A stretch of DNA of 6,501 nucleotides from Dehalococcoidia bacterium (lineage in GTDB: Bacteria; Chloroflexota; Dehalococcoidia; E44-bin15): positions 1-6,501 of the forward strand of contig SOIC01000142.1 in assembly GCA_004377275.1 (NCBI GenBank). The letters run 5' to 3'. Position numbers and translations under genes: made by a program. How positions within the stretch are numbered: position 1 is the first letter of the stretch; every line of letters starts with the position of its first letter. The notes below the pieces were generated by a model. It was not told where the DNA came from. It was given only the letters and a program-made list of their open reading frames with translations, and did no database searches. This document shows positions 1-4,558 of the stretch, piece by piece.

Positions 1-209
1 TAGAAATGAAACACCGGCTTTTTCTCTATGGGGTTTATCGATAGGGAGGCTACCTCGCCATAGACCAGGCTATATAGCTTGCCCCCCAGGTTCTGGCGGG
101 TAAAGCAGAAGCCCTTCTTCCCCTCGCCGAGGAGGCAGTGGCGGGGGCAGGTGTTGCACCTCACCTTCCCGTCTGCTAGCCTTTCATAAAGAAGCGCTTC
201 TCTAATCAT
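1..209 (-). CDS. amrS: AmmeMemoRadiSam system radical SAM enzyme, N-terminal part (cut by window edge)
   Basis: The first 69 residues are visible; the gene runs off the left edge. The N-terminus has the pattern of the pyruvate-formate-lyase-activase-like radical SAM protein found with MEMO-type and AMMECR1-type proteins: an opening like MIREALLYERL, then a cysteine cluster C18-x2-C21-x3-C25 with a fourth cysteine at C35 (RCNTCPRHC...GFC), then LYSLVYGEVAS and NPIEKKPVFHF. The SAM-binding CX3CX2C motif of the family lies further in and is outside the window, so catalysis cannot be checked. Start choice: ATG at 209 is preceded by GAGG with a 5-base spacer, and the only nearby upstream ATG (220) runs into a stop after four codons. 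It starts 28 bases after the acuC stop, so it is probably co-transcribed with it. The physiological reaction of the family is not established. Family assignment is fairly firm; function is open. Confidence 0.85.
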   Translation of the reverse strand, partial: MIREALLYERLADGKVRCNTCPRHCLLGEGKKGFCFTRQNLGGKLYSLVYGEVASLSINPIEKKPVFHF

Positions 210-237
210 TGAAGCCTCATTCCACTAGAGAGCGCAA

Positions 238-1359
238 TCAGAGCGAGAGGAGCGGGAAGACGGTTCGCTTAATCTCTGCTACCCCCTGCTCGGCGAACTG
301 GCGCACCTGTTCCCTTTCTCCAGAAGCGCCGTCGATAGTGAGCTTGTCCTCATCCCTCAACCTCTTCAGGCCGTAGCGCTGTTGATATTCAGCGGGGATT
401 TCATCGGGCCACTCGCGTTCCGCCATCACCCCATAGGCCAGCGTCCAGGCCCTGGCGACCACCCCCATCTCGTAGCCACCGCCTCCCAGGGCGACCCATT
501 TCGGGGCGAGACTTCTGAGCTCCTTAACTGCCTCGGCATATCCCGCCGTGGTGAGCATGAAATGGGTTAGTGGGTCGAGGTAGTGGGTATCGCAGCCAAG
601 CTGGGTGACCAGCATGTCGGGCTTGAACCTCTCTACCAGGGGGGGCACGATCTCTCTGAAGGCCCAGAGATAGGTCTGGTCGTCGGTATAGGGAAAGAGG
701 GGGAGGTTCACTGAGTAGCCCGTGCCCGCACCTTTGCCTATATCGCCAACCCCGCCTGTGCCGGGGAAGAGGTATCTCCCCCACTCATGGAGGGAGATAG
801 TGAGCACCTGATCGCTCTCGTAGAAGGCGTGTTGCACCCCATCACCGTGATGGGCATCGATATCCACATAGGCTATTCTGAGCCCCTGCTTAACCAGCGA
901 GAGGATGGCGATGACCGCATCATTGAACACACAAAAGCCGGAGGCGCAGTCTGGGGCTGCGTGGTGCAGTCCCCCGGAGATATTGAAGGCTACATCCACC
1001 TCGCCGCGGGCCACCAGCGTGGCAGCAAGAAGGGAGGCCCCAACTGCCATCGCGGAAACCTCATACATCCCCTCGTAAGGGGGATTATCGCCGGCGGCAC
1101 TGAAATTAAAGGCGGCAGCATCCTCCCGCTCCTCTCCCCGGCTGAGGCTTTTCACCGCCTCCACATAATCCGCGGTGTGAAAGGAGAGGAGATCGGTCTC
1201 CTCAGCTATCTTAGGTGTCACCAAAAGGGAATCCTCAAAGGCGCCATAACATTGAAGAAGTTCATAGGTTAACTGGAGCCGGTTTGGTTGGAACACATGG
1301 TCCTTCCTAAGGACGTGCCTCGATTGGGCCTCCTCATAAACGAAGGCTGCCCTCCTCAT
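238..1359 (-). CDS. acuC: AcuC-type histone deacetylase family protein (zinc-dependent deacetylase)
   Basis: This 373-residue protein covers a complete class I-like histone-deacetylase fold. The active site is intact: His-His dyad H132-H133 in GGLHHA, zinc ligands D168 and H170 in DIDAHHGDG, third zinc ligand D257 in QLGCDTHYLDP, and the catalytic tyrosine Y296 in GGGGYEM. GDNPPYEGMYE (about 90-100) is typical of AcuC proteins. Known AcuC removes acetyl groups from lysines, classically on acetyl-CoA synthetase; relatives act on acetylpolyamines, so the substrate here is inferred. No acuA or acs gene is visible. Start choice: the frame stays open 29 codons further upstream, but that part lies inside the RNase gene. 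ATG at 1359 gives the family-typical MRRAAFVY opening, overlaps the RNase stop as ATGA and has a GGAG 7 bases upstream. Translation is therefore probably coupled to the RNase gene. The protein is presumably cytoplasmic, with no signal peptide. Confidence 0.93.
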   Translation of the reverse strand: MRRAAFVYEEAQSRHVLRKDHVFQPNRLQLTYELLQCYGAFEDSLLVTPKIAEETDLLSFHTADYVEAVKSLSRGEEREDAAAFNFSAAGDNPPYEGMYEVSAMAVGASLLAATLVARGEVDVAFNISGGLHHAAPDCASGFCVFNDAVIAILSLVKQGLRIAYVDIDAHHGDGVQHAFYESDQVLTISLHEWGRYLFPGTGGVGDIGKGAGTGYSVNLPLFPYTDDQTYLWAFREIVPPLVERFKPDMLVTQLGCDTHYLDPLTHFMLTTAGYAEAVKELRSLAPKWVALGGGGYEMGVVARAWTLAYGVMAEREWPDEIPAEYQQRYGLKRLRDEDKLTIDGASGEREQVRQFAEQGVAEIKRTVFPLLSL

Positions 1360-1832
1360 TCCTCCGCTCCCATGAGCGTCTCCACTTCCTGCTTCATCCG
1401 CTGCCAGTGGGTACCTCGCCAGTAGACCCTTTGGCAACTGGGGCACTGGTAATAATTGGGCTGTGTCTTGAAGACATAGGGGGGCACCAGTTCCTGCACC
1501 TCATCCTTTCTTTTAGGGACAAGCGGCTCATTGCACTCCAAGCAAAGGGTGAATTTTCGCTCTTGATCTAGCTTCATCGCCCTCACCACCTGGAGCAATT
1601 GCGCCTTGACGTCGTCGCTCTGGATGAGAATAGCCTGCAGACGATCGCTGATGACCACCCGCCGCAGCATGATCTGGGTGTCCTTGGTGAGGAGCACCCT
1701 CTTCTCCTTTAAGCCGATGGCGATGAGCTCCTCATCATCGATGTTATTGATAAACAGGGTGTCATAGCCCAGCATCCTGAGCCAGCGCGCCAGCTTACCT
1801 ACATTGGTGTCTACAATAAAGCTCGCTCTCAT
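1356..1832 (-). CDS. Mut7-C RNase domain protein (PIN-like domain plus zinc ribbon)
   Basis: This 158-residue protein has the Mut7-C (formerly DUF82) architecture. The N-terminal PIN-like nuclease part opens with FIVDTNVGKLARWLRMLGYD, giving acidic residues D8 and D24, and continues with RVLLTKD (D51); these are the expected metal-binding acids. The C-terminal zinc ribbon has C97-x2-C100 (CLEC) and C130-x2-C133 (CPSC), followed by the usual RVYWRGTHW. Length is normal for a stand-alone bacterial or archaeal member, whose eukaryotic namesake is the C-terminus of the Mut-7 exonuclease. RNase activity is predicted for the family by PIN homology, and the RNA target is unknown. Start: ATG at 1832; the next upstream in-frame triplets reach TAG within six codons. 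AGGGA lies 12 bases upstream, a longer spacer than usual, so translation may be weak. It ends in a 4-base overlap with acuC. Confidence 0.93.
   Translation of the reverse strand: MRASFIVDTNVGKLARWLRMLGYDTLFINNIDDEELIAIGLKEKRVLLTKDTQIMLRRVVISDRLQAILIQSDDVKAQLLQVVRAMKLDQERKFTLCLECNEPLVPKRKDEVQELVPPYVFKTQPNYYQCPSCQRVYWRGTHWQRMKQEVETLMGAEE
1360..1370 (-). promoter_or_regulatory. Ribosome binding site deciding the acuC start
   Basis: Reading the minus strand, GGAGCGGAGGA directly precedes ATG at 1359. GGAG at 1370-1367 has a 7-base spacer, which is optimal; the second GGAGG touches the start codon and is too close to be the main site. It lies inside the last codons of the Mut7-C gene, whose TGA overlaps this ATG, an arrangement typical of translational coupling. 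Confidence 0.6.
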
Positions 1833-1928
1833 TTCGCTTTTTCGTCCCTACATATGACTCTTCAGCTCTGTCGCTTCTCTAAAATCTCGCAGGCTTTTTT
1901 GTCCTTCTCGCCTATTTCACCCAGTTCG
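1833..1928. other. Intergenic gap between MBL hydrolase and Mut7-C genes
   Basis: These 96 bases have no recognisable gene, strong promoter or terminator. On the minus strand a coding-like stretch without a start codon (1942-1862) overlaps the end of the hydrolase gene and reads as a charged peptide ending in TGA. A plus-strand T run at 1895-1900 has no stem before it. The gap is the longest one downstream of corA, so it is the likeliest place for an extra transcription start, although none could be pinned down. Confidence 0.5.
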
Positions 1929-2699
1929 CTAGATGCTAATTTTCATCCCCTCATAGCCCAGGGTTATCGTTGCCGCCAATTCTTCAGCCACCTGCGCCAC
2001 CTCCTCCTTGATCTCACCCTCCACGTGGGGGCTCATGTGTACCGTGACGATTGGGGGCAGGTAGCCCCTGACCCTCTTGAAATCTAAAAGCTCCTGCTTA
2101 AGCAGTCGCGGGGTGAGATGCCCAGAGTCTTGGGCGAAAGACTCGAACTTATCGGGAAGGCTCACCTCTGTGACCAGGAGCCCAGGCGAGACCGCCTCCC
2201 AGAGCGACGAGGGATTCCTACCGGTATCACTAGTGTAAAAGATGCTTTTTTTATCTGGAGCGGTAACCTGGTAGCCTATCGTGGGGACATTATGACTCAC
2301 CGGAAGGGGCAAAACAGCATATCCCTCTATGAGCACCTCCCTATTTGGCTCGAGAGGGCAGAACTTGAGGGCAGGTTTATCGGGGAAGGGTTTGTTTCGG
2401 AAATCTGGATAGACCACCTCGTTTAAGAGGTGGGTGGAGATCACCTCAAGCACGCTATCCAGAGCGTAGATATTGATTGGACCCGACATATAGGCATTCA
2501 TGCCGAAGGTGGCCAGGTCCCTGATATGATCGAAATGGCGATGGGTGATGAGGATAGCCTTTACCCTTTGCTGCGCCTCAAGGGAGAGGCTTGAAGTAAG
2601 GCTCCCGGCATCGATGGCGATGATACGATCGATAAGGAGAGAGGTGAGCTTCGCATCCCGAGATTCGCAGTTATGAGCGCCAAGGATCTCTAGCTCCAT
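1929..2699 (-). CDS. MBL-fold metallohydrolase (class II phosphodiesterase / RNase Z-like)
   Basis: This 256-residue protein is a metallo-beta-lactamase-fold hydrolase. The dinuclear metal site is readable: H53-x-H55-x-D57-H58 in ITHRHFDHIRD, H136 in PVSHNVPTIGY, bridging D158 in YTSDTG, and H221 in VTVHMSP. A DSGHLTP segment (191-197) recalls class II cyclic-nucleotide phosphodiesterases. However, the class II signature after the HxHxDH box is not kept: Phe replaces the usual Leu inside the box, and Arg-Asp follows it where Gly/Ser is expected. Members of this broad fold cleave phosphodiester, phosphonate-ester or other ester bonds, so the substrate cannot be named; a cyclic nucleotide or nucleic acid is possible. 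There is no signal peptide, so it is probably cytoplasmic. Start: ATG at 2699 with GGAGG 9 bases upstream. It lies 51 bases after yhhQ and 97 bases before the RNase start. Confidence 0.9.
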   Translation of the reverse strand: MELEILGAHNCESRDAKLTSLLIDRIIAIDAGSLTSSLSLEAQQRVKAILITHRHFDHIRDLATFGMNAYMSGPINIYALDSVLEVISTHLLNEVVYPDFRNKPFPDKPALKFCPLEPNREVLIEGYAVLPLPVSHNVPTIGYQVTAPDKKSIFYTSDTGRNPSSLWEAVSPGLLVTEVSLPDKFESFAQDSGHLTPRLLKQELLDFKRVRGYLPPIVTVHMSPHVEGEIKEEVAQVAEELAATITLGYEGMKISI

Positions 2700-2724
2700 A
2701 TTCCCATACCTCCATAAATTATCA

Positions 2725-2750
2725 GCGTAGCTTTCTCACAGCTAACACGC
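2725..2750 (-). other. Possible intercistronic hairpin after yhhQ
   Basis: Immediately after the yhhQ TAA, the minus strand can fold GCG-(TGT bulge)-TAGCT against AGCTA-CGC around a 7-base loop, giving 8 base pairs with a 3-base bulge. It is followed by AT-rich sequence but no uninterrupted T run, so it is not a good intrinsic terminator. It sits 12 bases before the hydrolase ribosome binding site (2713-2709) and could be an mRNA processing or stability element, or chance. Confidence 0.25.
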
Positions 2751-3428
2751 TTAATCGAGAACCCGTAAAGGATTAAATTTGGTGTCATAGTCGTAGGTGT
2801 CGATACCCTCCTTCTTTTTCAAGTAGTTCACTACTGCATAGGTGAAGGGGGTCGCTACCGTTTCATAGCCCGTCTTCACCAGCCAGTGGGTCAGGATGAT
2901 GGTGCCTAAGAACCACCAGGATTGTGTCCCGGCGAAGGCGATGGTGATGAACACCAGGGAATCCAGCCCCTGCCCCACGATGGTGGAGCCGATGGTTCTG
3001 GTCCAGAGCCATCGGCCCCTGGTCCTGATCTTCATCTTGGCCAGGACGAAGGAATTGGCGAACTCACCTATGAGATAGGCGATAAGGGAGGCGCCAAGCA
3101 ACCTCGGGGCGTAACCCAGGATTGTCTCATAAGCCTCCTGATGTTCCCACTCTGAAGCTGGCGGTAGTAGCCCGCTGAGCCAGATAGCGATGACCGCGAT
3201 TAGGTTGCAGAAAAAGCCCAGCCAGATAACCCTTCTGGCAGTGCGGTAGCCATAGACCTCAGTGAGGATGTCGCCGAAGATATAGCTTAAGGGGAAGATG
3301 ATAATGGCGGCGGGCAGGTTGAGCCAGCTGATGGCTATGAGTTTGACAGCAATAATGTTCGCGGTGATTAGGCAGGTAATGAAAATGGCGGCGACCACTA
3401 TGAAGCGCTGTGAGAACCTAGTTTCCAC
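2751..3428 (-). CDS. yhhQ: YhhQ-family queuosine precursor transporter
   Basis: This 225-residue integral membrane protein belongs to the YhhQ/VUT family (DUF165), which imports deazapurine precursors of queuosine such as preQ0 or preQ1 for tRNA modification. Family hallmarks are FPLSYIFGDILTEVYGYRTAR (about 45-65) and GEFANSFVLAKMKIRTRGRW followed by TRTIGSTIVGQGLDS (about 121-157). About six hydrophobic segments are visible (roughly 8-30, 38-54, 67-87, 107-128, 147-167, 172-192), with a charged cytoplasmic-type tail. Length is normal. Start: GTG at 3428 is the only plausible start, because an in-frame TGA lies three codons upstream; GGTGAG with a 5-base spacer supports it. It follows corA by 37 bases, too little for its own riboswitch. 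No queuosine biosynthesis or salvage enzyme is next to it here, so pathway membership rests on family alone. Confidence 0.93.
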   Translation of the reverse strand: METRFSQRFIVVAAIFITCLITANIIAVKLIAISWLNLPAAIIIFPLSYIFGDILTEVYGYRTARRVIWLGFFCNLIAVIAIWLSGLLPPASEWEHQEAYETILGYAPRLLGASLIAYLIGEFANSFVLAKMKIRTRGRWLWTRTIGSTIVGQGLDSLVFITIAFAGTQSWWFLGTIILTHWLVKTGYETVATPFTYAVVNYLKKKEGIDTYDYDTKFNPLRVLD

Positions 3429-3439
3429 TAATACTCACC
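3429..3439 (-). promoter_or_regulatory. Ribosome binding site supporting the GTG start of yhhQ
   Basis: GGTGAG at 3439-3434 on the minus strand lies 5 bases before the GTG at 3428. Since no in-frame ATG precedes the first membrane segment and a TGA closes the frame upstream, this site fixes the non-ATG start. Confidence 0.55.
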
Positions 3440-3465
3440 ATCATGTCGTGGTCGCGCAATATTCA

Positions 3466-4410
3466 TCAGATCCATCGTTTGTAGCGGAAGTAGGCCAGCA
3501 TGCCCCCGGAGACCCCTAGCGTTATCAGAATGATGAACAGAAAGGCTAAGGGGCTTCCCTCGAAAGGAAGGGATACGTTCATGCCATAGAGACCTGAGAT
3601 CACCAGCATGGGGAGGATAATGGTGCCCAGGATGGTGAGCATCTTCATCACTTCATTGGTGCGGTGAGAGAATAGGGAATCGCTGGTGGCATTGAGCCCC
3701 TCCACCACCTCTTTATACTCATCCAGCGTCTCAGAGATCTTGCTGACGTGGTCGCCGATGTCACCGAAGTAAACATCGAGGTCCTCCCTGAGGAAGGGGT
3801 ACTCCCTTACCTCCAGGGATTTGAGGATAGCAGGCTGGGGGCGAATGATGCGGCGATAGGCCATAATATCGCGCCTGAGGACGGAGATCTCCTGAACCGT
3901 ATCCCGGGCGGGCTCGCTGAAAAGCCGGTCCTCTGCGGCCTCTACATTAGCGATAACCTTGTTCAGGACGGGAAAGCAGTAGTCCACTAACCGGTCGAGG
4001 ACGCGGTAAAGCAGATAGCCCGAGCTGCGTGCCATGTGCTCCTCTCGTGCCCGTTCATTCCGCTGGCAATCATCGAAAAGCTTTGATAGCGGCTTGAGTT
4101 CGCCGGAGTGAACCGTAACCAGGTAGTCCTCGCCGATAAAGGTGGAGACCTGGCAAGGCGTGGTCACCCGCGCCTTTTCGTTGAACACCGGGAAGTGGAG
4201 CACTAAAAAAAGGTAGTTTTTATACTCATCGATCTTGGGGCGCTCGATCCTCGAGAGGCAGTCCTCCAGGTCAAAGAGGTTAAACAGGTAATTCTCAGCA
4301 AGGTAATCCATATCCGCGTGGGTGGGCTTTTCAACGTTGAGCCAGGTGATCTTGCCCCACTTGATGGTCTCGATATTTAACTTTTTATCCTTTTTCTCTA
4401 CCGCACTCAT
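3466..4410 (-). CDS. corA: CorA-type magnesium/cobalt (divalent cation) channel
   Basis: This 314-residue protein has the standard CorA plan: a soluble N-terminal alpha/beta domain (about 1-130, with ITWLNVEKPT and DCLSRIERPKIDEY), a long helical stalk (about 130-255, including YRVLDRLVDYCFPVLN), then two C-terminal membrane helices (about 255-274 and 287-306). The signature YGMN is at 275-278, at the end of the first helix, and forms the selectivity loop at the pore entrance. The basic end KRWI fits the positive ring near the membrane. CorA works as a homopentamer in the cytoplasmic membrane and imports Mg2+, also Co2+ or Ni2+; which ion dominates here is inferred. Start: ATG at 4410 with AAGGTGG 6 bases upstream. 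A promoter candidate lies 22-49 bases upstream of the start. Length is close to the family norm and no defect is seen. Confidence 0.96.
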   Translation of the reverse strand: MSAVEKKDKKLNIETIKWGKITWLNVEKPTHADMDYLAENYLFNLFDLEDCLSRIERPKIDEYKNYLFLVLHFPVFNEKARVTTPCQVSTFIGEDYLVTVHSGELKPLSKLFDDCQRNERAREEHMARSSGYLLYRVLDRLVDYCFPVLNKVIANVEAAEDRLFSEPARDTVQEISVLRRDIMAYRRIIRPQPAILKSLEVREYPFLREDLDVYFGDIGDHVSKISETLDEYKEVVEGLNATSDSLFSHRTNEVMKMLTILGTIILPMLVISGLYGMNVSLPFEGSPLAFLFIILITLGVSGGMLAYFRYKRWI

Positions 4411-4558
4411 CTCGTGCCACCTTATCCAACAATTTTACCACAATCTGGGCCAATGGCAAATTTCGTTCGCACATATGTTACATCAGGCTGTTCTTTCTCC
4501 AATACCAAATATCATGGCTGAAGGTTAGGGCTTTTGCATTGCGAGCTTATTAGTGTGG
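4411..4558. other. Intergenic region between the helicase and corA
   Basis: This 148-base gap is the largest in the window and more AT-rich than the genes. It holds the corA ribosome binding site, the promoter candidate at 4432-4459 and an 8-base perfect palindrome ACATATGT (4471-4478) that lies 11 bases upstream of the -35 box. No hairpin followed by a T run is seen after the helicase stop. No small gene is recognised. Confidence 0.6.
4432..4459 (-). promoter_or_regulatory. Sigma70-type promoter candidate for corA and downstream genes
   Basis: On the minus strand a -35 box TTGCCA (4459-4454, 5 of 6 consensus) and a -10 box TAAAAT (4437-4432, 5 of 6) are separated by 16 bases. TGG directly before the -10 gives the TGn extended -10 element. 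The predicted start is near 4425 (an A), leaving a leader of only about 15 bases that still contains the full AAGGTGG ribosome binding site. It is the best promoter seen in the window and could drive corA, yhhQ and possibly the later genes. Predicted from sequence only. Confidence 0.5.

Noticed and set aside
105..158. Reading the cysteines as the SAM-binding radical SAM motif
   Set aside because: The spacing is CX2CX3C, not CX3CX2C, and it is too close to the N-terminus. The true motif is expected beyond the left edge.
787..1272. Open frame of 161 codons on the plus strand
   Set aside because: It is the antisense of the acuC catalytic core, with no recognisable domain and no context of its own.
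1360..1446. 29-residue N-terminal extension of AcuC
   Set aside because: The frame is open, but the added residues are low-complexity, overlap the conserved end of the RNase gene and are not part of the deacetylase fold. ATG at 1359 has a good ribosome binding site and an ATGA overlap.
1881..1900. Plus-strand T run as an intrinsic terminator
   Set aside because: No stem precedes the T run, and there is no plus-strand gene for it to end.
3429..3465. preQ1 riboswitch before yhhQ
   Set aside because: Only 37 bases separate the genes and they include the ribosome binding site. No convincing stem plus A-rich tail is present.
4411..4558. Magnesium-sensing (M-box/ykoK) riboswitch before corA
   Set aside because: The predicted transcript leader is about 15 bases, the whole gap is shorter than a typical M-box, and no paired-element pattern was found.
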